Source: Akkermansiaceae bacterium (GTDB lineage: Bacteria > Verrucomicrobiota > Verrucomicrobiia > Verrucomicrobiales > Akkermansiaceae). Taken from it: a DNA stretch of 64,000 nt. A program made the translations under genes and the position numbers. Shown here piece by piece: positions 7,543 to 18,200 of this stretch (the first letter of the stretch is position 1; each line of letters opens with the position of its first letter). The stretch spans positions 62,001 to 126,000 of the forward strand of contig CAIXKE010000013.1 of assembly GCA_903919975.1 (NCBI GenBank), in the 5' to 3' direction. The notes below the pieces were generated by a model. It searched no databases and was not told where the DNA came from. It worked only from the letters and a program-made list of their open reading frames with translations.

Positions 7543-7935
7543 ATGAAAATCTCCAAAGTCGCCGCCACCACCGCACGCCGCTTGTTCGGGCTCTGCCAGA
7601 CCAACGGCCGCTTGGATGATGCGAAATTGCGCACGGTGGTTTCCCGTTTGGTGGAATCCAAACCACGCGACTACGCCGGCATTCTTTCCGCTCTCCAACG
7701 CCTGACGCGCCTCGACCTCGAGCGCCGCAAAGTGACCGTCGAAAGCGCGGTGGAACTCGATGAAGCCACCCGCCAGCGTGTCGTCGCCGGCCTCGCGAAA
7801 CAATACGGCCCCGATCTCGTCGCCCAATACCAAGTCAATCCCGCCCTCCTCGGCGGCCTTCGCATCCGCGTCGGCAACGATGTGTTCGACGGCTCGGTCC
7901 AAGGCCGCCTCGACCGCCTCACCAACGCCTTCTGA
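7543..7935 (+). CDS. atpH: ATP synthase F1 subunit delta (short form)
   Basis: This 130-residue protein sits in the standard atpH position between atpF and atpA. Its C-terminal half has the expected delta sequence, with QYGPDLVAQYQVNPALLGGLRIRVGN ending in the conserved GG-x-x-I-R-V-G/D strand and DGSVQGRLDRL. Typical delta subunits have about 175-180 residues, so the N-terminal helical domain that caps the alpha subunits is about 45 residues shorter than usual. No in-frame upstream extension is available, because the atpF stop is 24 bases away. It appears to be a genuine short form and not a misplaced start. Confidence 0.88.
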   Translation: MKISKVAATTARRLFGLCQTNGRLDDAKLRTVVSRLVESKPRDYAGILSALQRLTRLDLERRKVTVESAVELDEATRQRVVAGLAKQYGPDLVAQYQVNPALLGGLRIRVGNDVFDGSVQGRLDRLTNAF

Positions 7936-7987
7936 TTTCATTCTTTGCTGAAAACTTAACTCCGATAACTAGCAAACTCCTTTCCCC

Positions 7988-9529
<1,542 letters not shown>

Positions 9530-9534
9530 AAAAC

Positions 9535-9627
9535 GGACATTAGGGATTAGACATTCGATATTGGGTCAATGCCCGCCTCGTCTTCCCCTAATTATCAAAT
9601 CTCCAATTATCCAATCTCCTAAATCTT
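9535..9627. repeat. Heptad-periodic inverted repeat in the atpA-atpG gap
   Basis: The left arm at about 9535-9567 (GGACATTAGGGATTAGACAT, then TCGATATTGGG) has a roughly 7-base period. The right arm at about 9586-9627 (CCTAATTATCAAATCTCCAA, then TTATCCAATCTCC) has the same period and is broadly complementary to the left. The spacer is about 18 bases. The right arm runs to within about 7 bases of the atpG GTG start. Pairing is imperfect, so I call it by period and symmetry and not as a perfect stem. Confidence 0.6.
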
Positions 9628-9633
9628 AAAACA

Positions 9634-10527
9634 GTGGCCAACCTACGCGACATCCGCCGGCGCATCAAATCCGTCAAGAACACCGCGCAAATCACCCGCG
9701 CGATGCAGCTTGTGGCCGCCGCGAAGATGAAGAAAGCGCAGGACCAGGCGCTCGCCGGCCGCGAATACGCCGCGCATCTCACGCAGGTGTTGTTTGATAT
9801 CCGCAAAAACTTCACCGAAGAATCCCACCCATTCCTGGTGCACCGCGAAGGTGGCCGCGAACTGGTGCTGGTGATCTCCACCGATAAAGGCCTTTGCGGC
9901 GCGCTCAACACCAACCTTGCGAAATCCATCAAGGCGCATACCTCGCCGGACGCCCACTTTGTCACGGTCGGCCGTAAACTCCGCACCTTGTGCGAAAAAC
10001 TCGGCAAGAAAGTCATCGCGGATTTCACGGTTAAAGATCCGGTCCCATTCTCCCAAACCCGGCCGATCGCCAAGTTCATCAGCCAACAATTCCTCGATGG
10101 AAACTATGACAAGGTCTCCATCGCCTTCACCAGTTTCGTCAACACGATGCGCCAGGAATCGGAAGTGGTCACACTCCTGCCGATCCAAGGCCACCGCGAA
10201 GGTGAGGAACAGGCCTTCGAATCCATCGGCAGCGGCTTCTCCGTGGAAGAGCACATCAAGGATGCATTCCGCGATTACACTTTCGAGCCGAATGCCTCCG
10301 AGGTTCTCGCCTCGATCCTGCCCCTCTACATCAACTACGAGGTCTTCCAAGCCCACGTCGAGTCCCGCGCCTCCGAGCACTCCGCACGGATGGTCGCCAT
10401 GAAGTCCGCCACCGACAACGCGAACAAGTTCATCAAGGAACTCACCCTCGAATACAACAAACTCCGCCAAGGCGCCATCACCGCCGAACTCCTCGAAATC
10501 ACCACCGCCATGAAGGCCATGGAGTAA
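9634..10527 (+). CDS. atpG: ATP synthase F1 subunit gamma
   Basis: This 297-residue central-stalk subunit begins with ANLRDIRRRIKSVKNTAQIT, the conserved N-terminal helix, and ends with the conserved C-terminal helix (NKLRQGAITAELLEITTAMKA). ISTDKGLCGALNTN around residues 79-92 is the family signature. Start is GTG at 9634; no ATG is available in the conserved position. The region before it is part of a heptad-repeat arm and has no Shine-Dalgarno sequence. Confidence 0.97.
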   Translation: MANLRDIRRRIKSVKNTAQITRAMQLVAAAKMKKAQDQALAGREYAAHLTQVLFDIRKNFTEESHPFLVHREGGRELVLVISTDKGLCGALNTNLAKSIKAHTSPDAHFVTVGRKLRTLCEKLGKKVIADFTVKDPVPFSQTRPIAKFISQQFLDGNYDKVSIAFTSFVNTMRQESEVVTLLPIQGHREGEEQAFESIGSGFSVEEHIKDAFRDYTFEPNASEVLASILPLYINYEVFQAHVESRASEHSARMVAMKSATDNANKFIKELTLEYNKLRQGAITAELLEITTAMKAME

Positions 10528-10533
10528 AGTGCC

Positions 10534-12118
<1,585 letters not shown>

Positions 12119-12123
12119 ATCGA

Positions 12124-12206
12124 TTGTTGAATTTTGAATGATGAATGTTGAATTAGAAGAGCTTCATCCCATTCAAAATTCAAAATTTAAAATTCAAAAT
12201 TGATCA
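12124..12206. repeat. TTGAATT/ATTCAAA heptad inverted repeat in the atpD-atpC gap
   Basis: The left arm (about 12124-12155) contains TTGAATT-TTGAATG-ATGAATG-TTGAATT in exact 7-base register. The right arm (about 12171-12204) contains ATTCAAA-ATTCAAA-ATTTAAA-ATTCAAA in the complementary register. Arms are separated by about 15 bases and can form a long AT-rich hairpin. The right arm ends a few bases before the atpC ATG at 12209, so the ribosome landing site would be inside or next to the stem. Confidence 0.88.
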
Positions 12207-12208
12207 CC

Positions 12209-12619
12209 ATGCCTCTCCAACTTGATATCGTCACTCCCGAGAAAAAGGTTTTCTCGGATAACGTGGACAACGTCTATCTTCCCGGAGCGGATGGTGAAAT
12301 CGGCGTCTTGCCGATGCACGCCGGCCTCGTGACTGCGCTCAAACCCGGCGAACTGCGCTACCTACACAACGGCCAAGTCGTCACCCTCGCCATTGGCTCC
12401 GGCTTCGCCGAAGTCACACAAACTAAAGTCGTCGTCCTAACCGACATGGCCTTGGGCGAAGCGGAGATCGACGAACAAAGCGCCGAGGAAGCCATCCAAC
12501 GCGCGCAGGAAAAACTCGCCGTCGTCGAGCACAGCATGGATGCCGAGGAAGTCGCCTATCTGCAAGGTGTCATCTCAAAGTCCGCGGCTGCCATTCAGTT
12601 CAAACGGAAACACCGCTGA
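12209..12619 (+). CDS. atpC: ATP synthase F1 subunit epsilon
   Basis: This 136-residue subunit of the rotor has the N-terminal beta-sandwich (PLQLDIVTPEKKVFSDNVDN, then PGADGEIGVLPMHAGLVTAL) and a C-terminal helical hairpin region (AEEAIQRAQEKL). I chose the ATG at 12209 over the in-frame TTG at 12200, because family proteins begin right at this point. It closes the atp operon. Confidence 0.95.
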   Translation: MPLQLDIVTPEKKVFSDNVDNVYLPGADGEIGVLPMHAGLVTALKPGELRYLHNGQVVTLAIGSGFAEVTQTKVVVLTDMALGEAEIDEQSAEEAIQRAQEKLAVVEHSMDAEEVAYLQGVISKSAAAIQFKRKHR

Positions 12620-12854
12620 TACGAGTCGCAAGGAGGGGCGAAGCGCGTTCGCCCTCGTGTATTTGGTGACAACGAGCTGGGCTGATGCGCTTTCCATGGG
12701 CACCCCATGCGCACGGCGGACATGATCCGCCGCTCTTTGTCTTTCTTGTCCTGCGCCCATCTCACGCGGCCTGCTCCGCATTTTCTGGCAAATTACGGTC
12801 GATTTTCCTCTTCTGTTTGCTAAGTTACAAGAGATTCACTTCCTTAGTTACGCC
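12620..12854. other. atpC-pckG gap with three small hairpins
   Basis: The gap contains GGGCGAA/TTCGCCC (12636-12642 with 12648-12654), CATGGG/CCCATG (12695-12700 with 12704-12709) and GGCGGA/TCCGCC (12715-12720 with 12726-12731). The first may end the atp transcript, although it is not followed by a T-run. I see no convincing promoter consensus for pckG, and its ATG has no Shine-Dalgarno sequence. Confidence 0.45.
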
Positions 12855-14693
12855 ATGAGCAAACCACACACATCCCACGCCACTCTTCAGAAATGGGTGA
12901 CAGATATGACCGCCCTCTGCACGCCCGACTCCGTCGAGTGGTGCGACGGCTCACAAGCCGAATGGGACCGCCTTACTTCCTTGATGGTTGAAAAAGGCAC
13001 CTTCACCCGCCTCAACCCCGAGATACGCCCTAATTCTTTCCTCGCCCGCTCGACTCCTTCGGATGTCGCCCGTGTCGAGGACCGCACGTTCATCTGTTCC
13101 AAGCGCAAGGACCAGGCCGGCCCGACCAATCACTGGGCTGATCCCGCCGAAATGCGCGTCACCTTGAATGGAAAATTCAAAGGCTCGATGAAAGGCCGCA
13201 CCATGTATGTAATCCCATTCTGCATGGGCCCACTTGATTCGCCGCTCGCCAAAATCGGCATCGAACTCAGCGATAGCCCTTACGTCGTCGTCAACATGCG
13301 CATCATGACCCACATGGGCTCACATGTCCTTAAGCGCCTTGAGGATGAGGCCGATGGCAAGATTGATAAGAAACGTGATGGCTACGGAAATTTCATCCCC
13401 TGCCTTCACTCGGTGGGCGCTCCGTTAGAGCCCGGACAAAAGGATGTCACCTGGCCCTGCAGTGATGACAAATACATCGTTCATTTCCCGGAAACCCGCG
13501 AAATCATGTCGTTCGGCTCAGGCTATGGCGGAAACGCACTGCTCGGTAAAAAGTGCCTTGCGCTACGCATCGCTTCTAACATCGCCCGCGAACACAAATG
13601 GATGGCCGAGCACATGCTCATCGTCGGCGTGGAAAATCCCAAGGGCGAGAAGACTTATCTATCGGTCGCCTTCCCGTCTGCCTGTGGCAAGACCAACCTC
13701 GCCATGCTCATTCCACCCCAAGCCTATCAGGATGCCGGCTGGAAAACCACTATCATCGGTGATGACATTGCATGGCTCTGGCCGCACGAGGATGGCAAAC
13801 TCCACGCCATCAACCCGGAAACCGGTTACTTCGGTGTCGCTCCAGGCACCGCCTACACCACCAACCCGCGCGCAATGGAATCCATCACGGAAAACTGCAT
13901 CTTCACCAACGTCGGCCTAACCGATGATGGCGATGTCTGGTGGGAAGGCATGGACGGTGAGCCACCCGCCCACGCCATCGATTGGACCGGCAAGGATTGG
14001 ACGCCCGATTGCGACCGCGTCTGCGCCCACGCCAACTCCCGCTTCACCGCGCCCGCCAGTCAGTGCCCGTCAGTTGACGAAAACTGGCAGAACCCCGACG
14101 GCGTGCCCATCGATGGCATCGTTTTCGGCGGCCGTCGCGCTACCACCATGCCGCTGGTGTTCCAAGCCTTCAACTGGAGCCACGGCGTCTATCTCGGCGC
14201 CACAATGGGCTCGGAAATGACCGCCGCCGCCTTCGGCCAGATCGGCAAAGTCCGCCGCGATCCAATGGCCATGCTGCCATTCTGCGGCTACAACATGGGC
14301 GAATATTTCGGCCACTGGCTGGAAATGCGCCGCTACCTCACCCACCTGCCGCGCTTCTTCCACGTCAACTGGTTCCGTAAGGACGAGGCTGGCAAATGGC
14401 TGTGGCCCGGTTTCGGCGAAAACATGCGCGTCCTCGAGTGGATCGTGAAACGTTGCCACGGCAGTGCCGCCGGCCACGAAACACAAATCGGCTGGACCCC
14501 GGCCTTCGAGGATTTCAACATCGTCGGCTTGGATGGCTTTACCGAAGAAAACTTCAACAAAGTCATGGCCTTCAACCGCACCGAGTGGAAAGCCGAGCTG
14601 GTCAGCCAAGGCGAGTTCTTCATCGATCTCTACGATCATATGCCCAAGGAGCTCATCTTCCAACGGGAGTTGCTTGCCGCGCGCATGTCCTGA
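12855..14693 (+). CDS. pckG: Phosphoenolpyruvate carboxykinase (GTP)
   Basis: This 612-residue enzyme interconverts oxaloacetate and PEP using GTP/GDP, at the branch between the TCA cycle and gluconeogenesis. The GTP-type P-loop with its reactive cysteine is PSACGKT at residues 274-280. The metal-binding GDDIAW follows at 302-307. Other GTP-class blocks are [11 protein letters not shown] near residue 91, [15 protein letters not shown] near 220 and the R-N-x-T-like [13 protein letters not shown]. Length and motifs distinguish it from the shorter ATP-dependent class. It appears to be monocistronic. Confidence 0.97.
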   Translation: MSKPHTSHATLQKWVTDMTALCTPDSVEWCDGSQAEWDRLTSLMVEKGTFTRLNPEIRPNSFLARSTPSDVARVEDRTFICSKRKDQAGPTNHWADPAEMRVTLNGKFKGSMKGRTMYVIPFCMGPLDSPLAKIGIELSDSPYVVVNMRIMTHMGSHVLKRLEDEADGKIDKKRDGYGNFIPCLHSVGAPLEPGQKDVTWPCSDDKYIVHFPETREIMSFGSGYGGNALLGKKCLALRIASNIAREHKWMAEHMLIVGVENPKGEKTYLSVAFPSACGKTNLAMLIPPQAYQDAGWKTTIIGDDIAWLWPHEDGKLHAINPETGYFGVAPGTAYTTNPRAMESITENCIFTNVGLTDDGDVWWEGMDGEPPAHAIDWTGKDWTPDCDRVCAHANSRFTAPASQCPSVDENWQNPDGVPIDGIVFGGRRATTMPLVFQAFNWSHGVYLGATMGSEMTAAAFGQIGKVRRDPMAMLPFCGYNMGEYFGHWLEMRRYLTHLPRFFHVNWFRKDEAGKWLWPGFGENMRVLEWIVKRCHGSAAGHETQIGWTPAFEDFNIVGLDGFTEENFNKVMAFNRTEWKAELVSQGEFFIDLYDHMPKELIFQRELLAARMS

Positions 14694-14755
14694 TCTCACT
14701 GAAATCCTAAACCACACCACAACGCCGTCCGCATGCTCGCCATGCGCGCGGTTTT

Positions 14756-14959
14756 GTGCTAACCGAATTGGTCGGCTACACCTTGGTCGAGAACCGCCGC
14801 GCCGCCAACTGGATGCGCGATTGCGGCGGCAATGGCGATTGGGACGGTTACAAACTGGCCTTCCGCTGGCAACTCGCCGATCTCGACAGCCTCCCGGAAG
14901 CCCCCGCCGCCACCGACCTAGCGACATGGCTCGCCCACCTCTCACCACGCCTGCTCTGA
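14756..14959 (+). CDS. Possible small or remnant protein
   Basis: A 67-codon frame starts at GTG 14756 and has a protein-like composition (VGYTLVENRRAANWMRDCGG, then DWDGYKLAFRWQLADLD). I do not recognise a family. There is no in-frame ATG and no ribosome binding site, and the preceding codons look non-coding. It may be the C-terminal stub of a lost gene or a chance frame. Confidence 0.25.
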   Translation: MLTELVGYTLVENRRAANWMRDCGGNGDWDGYKLAFRWQLADLDSLPEAPAATDLATWLAHLSPRLL

Positions 14960-14971
14960 ACGCGCGCGCCA

Positions 14972-15090
14972 CGGAGCGCCGACATTCTGTCGGCTGTCGG
15001 CGAGGGGACATTCTGTCACCCATCTTCCGCGAAGCGACTCGCCGGACAGTATGTCCGTCATCCAGCAGCGCGCAGAATGCACGCGCTCCG
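14972..15090. repeat. Nested palindromic intergenic element
   Basis: Outer arms CGGAGCG (14972-14978) and CGCTCCG (15084-15090) enclose two tight hairpins. One is GCCGACA-TTC-TGTCGGC (14978-14994); the other is CGGACA-GTA-TGTCCG (15043-15057). GACATTCTGTC also recurs at 14981-14991 and 15007-15017. The layered symmetry suggests a mobile or RNA-structured intergenic repeat. Only this copy is visible. Confidence 0.6.
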
Positions 15091-15196
15091 ACAAGTCGAA
15101 TCCTTAAAGGCATAGGGCTTCAGCCGGCGTGTCCCTGAAACGCGAATTGAACCGCTTCTCTTTTAATATCCCGATCGTTTCGGAAAAACTTACCAT

Positions 15197-15231
15197 CATG
15201 GAATTTCCCGACGGACTAGGGAAATTCCATG
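15197..15231. promoter_or_regulatory. Perfect 13-bp inverted repeat upstream of the alpha-2-macroglobulin gene
   Basis: CATGGAATTTCCC (15197-15209) is the exact complement of GGGAAATTCCATG (15219-15231), with a 9-base spacer. It sits 55 bases before the proposed ATG at 15286. It could be an operator for a dimeric regulator or, since TTCATTTTT follows, a terminator for upstream transcription. The sequence alone does not decide between them. Confidence 0.65.
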
Positions 15232-15285
15232 TTCATTTTTGAATTATCAGTTATATTGTGCGCCCGGCCTACAGCCATGCTTGTT

Positions 15286-18200
15286 ATGAAAACACAGAAA
15301 CTCGCCGCTACGGCCTTGATGGCCATCACCATGGCCGCTTCCGCCGCTCCCCGCCTCGTCGTTTCCACCCCGTCACTGGTGCCAGAATCCAAGATCGACC
15401 TCGTGCTCGACCTGCCCGTCACCCCTACCACCGAACTCGGCAAAACCGTCGAAAATTCCTGGCTCGAAATCAAACCCGCCCTCCCCGGCAAACTGCGCTG
15501 GAAAGCCCAAAACATCGCGGAGTTTCTCCCGGACCAATGCCCCGTCATCGGCGCAACGTATGCGTTCTCCATCCCGAAAAACCGCAAACACCTCGACAAT
15601 TCAGCGGTCCCTGCCGGCCAATTCGCCACGCTTGCCGCCGAAGAATTCCGCATCGTTTCGAGTTCCGTCCCCAACCGCTGGAACTCCGGTTATTCGCCCT
15701 CCACCGGCGAATGGATTCTTGTTTTCAATGATGATATCGATCCCGCCACCGCAGGCTCGTTCATTTCCTTCGTCTCAAAATCCGGCCAACGAGTCGCCGC
15801 CCACATCGAACGCGCCAGCGCGGAACGCACAGGCGAACTCGCCAACAACTACAAATCCTGGACCGCCCGCTGGGGAAGCACGCCAGCCACCGATGCTCTC
15901 GCCCGCAACATCCTAGTCGCCCGTCCGCTCACCCCCTTGCCGCCCGGCGAAAATTGGCGCATCTCAACTCTCAAGGGCTTACCTAACACTTCCGCCACCG
16001 CCCGCCTCACCGAAGAGACGCATTACGACATCGGCAGCATCGAGCCGTTTCAAATCCGCAAAATCGCCAGCCATGTCGTAGCCGACGAACCGCGCCGGAT
16101 TTCAATCACTTTCAACCACCCACTTCCCGAGGAACTTCCCACCGATTTCCTCACCAAATTCCTCAGCATCGTCCCGTCCCCCGGAAATCTAACCGCAGAG
16201 TCCGACGGACAAACCATCCAACTTTCCGGCGACCTGTTCGCTGCAGACCAATACTCGGTCACCATCCGACCCGGCATCGTTTCCAGAATCGGCTTCCCTC
16301 TCAAAAACGGCATCACCGAGAAAGTCGTATTCGAACACCTCGATCCGCTCATTGCCCTACCCTCCGAAGACGTCGGCCAACTGGCTAAAGGCACCCGCCA
16401 ATACCGCGTTCTAACGCAGAACCTCGCCAACGCCCAAATCCGCATCAAGAAACTCAGCGGCCAAGACCTCGTCCGCGCGTTTCAGGGATACCGCAACGTC
16501 ACAGGCAACGGCCCCGACAACGAATCCATCCGCCGCACCGCTCCGCTCCCGTGGTCCATGGTCGTCGGCACCAGCCTTGCTAATCAGGAAATCCCGCTCG
16601 GAAACCCCATCGACACCACGAAAATCATCACCCTCAACTGGAATGAAATCCTGCCCAAGGACATCCAAACCGGCGTCCTATTTCTGGAAGCCTCCGGCCA
16701 AGCACACAAAGACACCCAAAGCAGCGGCCGTCCACTGACCCAAGCCATCATTCAACTCACCGACATCGGCCTCGCCTGGAAACTCACGTCTAAGGAAGCC
16801 TTTATCTATGCCTTTTCCTGCGATACCGGAGCCCCTCTCCCCGGCGTGAAACTCCAACTCTTCGGCGAGGATGCCACCGCCCTTGAGCAAGCCGCCACCG
16901 ATGCCTCAGGCCTCGCCACCTTGCCGCGTCTGAAAACCGCCCGCCACCTCGTCGCTACGCGCGAGAATGACACCTACATCACCGCATTTGATAGCACACT
17001 TGAAACCGTCGGCCTCTGGCATTTCCCGGTCCGTTATGCGTGGAACACCCCAGCCGAATCCTCCCGTCAGGCCTTCCTTTTCACCGATCGCTCACTCTAC
17101 CGCCCCGGTGAAACCATCCGCCTCAAAGGCATCCTCCGCGCCCTCCACGGCAATGCCGTCGAACCCTCAAAATCCAGCACCGCGCGCATCGTCATCATCG
17201 ATCCCACCGAAAAAGAAATCCTCAACCAGCCGGTCACAATCTCACCTAACGGATCGTTCGATTTCACCCACAAACTCGCCCCGGTCAAAACCGGCGCCCA
17301 CTCGATCCGGCTGGAATTCCCCGACGAACTCGCCGCCGCAGAGGCCATCGAGGACAACTGGAGCAAACGCGAACAAATCCTTGAAAGCGCCCGTTTCGAA
17401 ATCCCACTGCGTGTCGAAGAATTCCGCCGCAATGCCTTTGAAATCACTCAGCGCATCCCCCCGCCACAGATCGGCGCCACCACTGTCACCGCCGAACTCT
17501 CCGCAAAATACTATCAGGGACAACCCGTCGCCGCAGGCACTGTAAAACACTTCAGCCGGATCACCACCCAGAATCCCTATCCGGAACGTTTCCGCGATTT
17601 CCTCTTCGGCAATCACCGCAGCGATGACTGGGGTTATTGGTATCACTATTTCGGCTATCAAGATGACGAGGGCGATTCGACTACCCACACGTCCCAACTC
17701 CTCGGAGAAGCCCAATTAGCAACCGATGGCAGCGCTATCATCCCTATCGAAATCCCGCAGGCGGATTTCCCCCAACCGCGGGAAGTCGAAATCGCCTCGG
17801 AAGTCACCGATGCAAACAACCAGACGCTTACCGCCCGGACCACCACCACGGTTCATCCGACGTCCGCCTATGTCGGCATCTCGCGCATCGACCGCCTCGC
17901 CCGCGTCGGCGAAGCCCTGCCGCTCCGCATCGTCGCCATCGATCCCTCGGAAAAACCCTTCAGGCATGAACTCAAACTCACCGCCACCCTCACCCGCGAA
18001 CTGAACTCCGCCACCAAAACCCGCAATGATTCCGGAGAAACGACCACCCGCAATGACCTAACCGAGGAAACGATCGCCACCGAGGAAATCATCCTCAATC
18101 CCATGGCTTCGGAAAAAGACGGACAACTCTACACCATCACGCCGAAGTCCAACGGTCTGCACTTCCTCACCCTCCGCGGCACCGATCCCGATGGCCACCC

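Larger units (their letters stand above)
14694..15196. other. Palindrome-rich gap between pckG and the alpha-2-macroglobulin gene
   Basis: This stretch has no confident gene. It contains a short open frame (14756-14959) and a nest of palindromes (14972-15090), both listed separately. The remaining bases show no obvious promoter. Confidence 0.5.

Noticed and set aside
6946-7941. 331-codon minus-strand frame over atpF-atpH
   Set aside because: It overlaps two well-supported atp genes on the other strand and has a repetitive shadow composition.
14070-15113. 347-codon minus-strand frame over the end of pckG
   Set aside because: Most of it is antisense to pckG, and the remainder covers the palindromic gap with Arg-rich nonsense.
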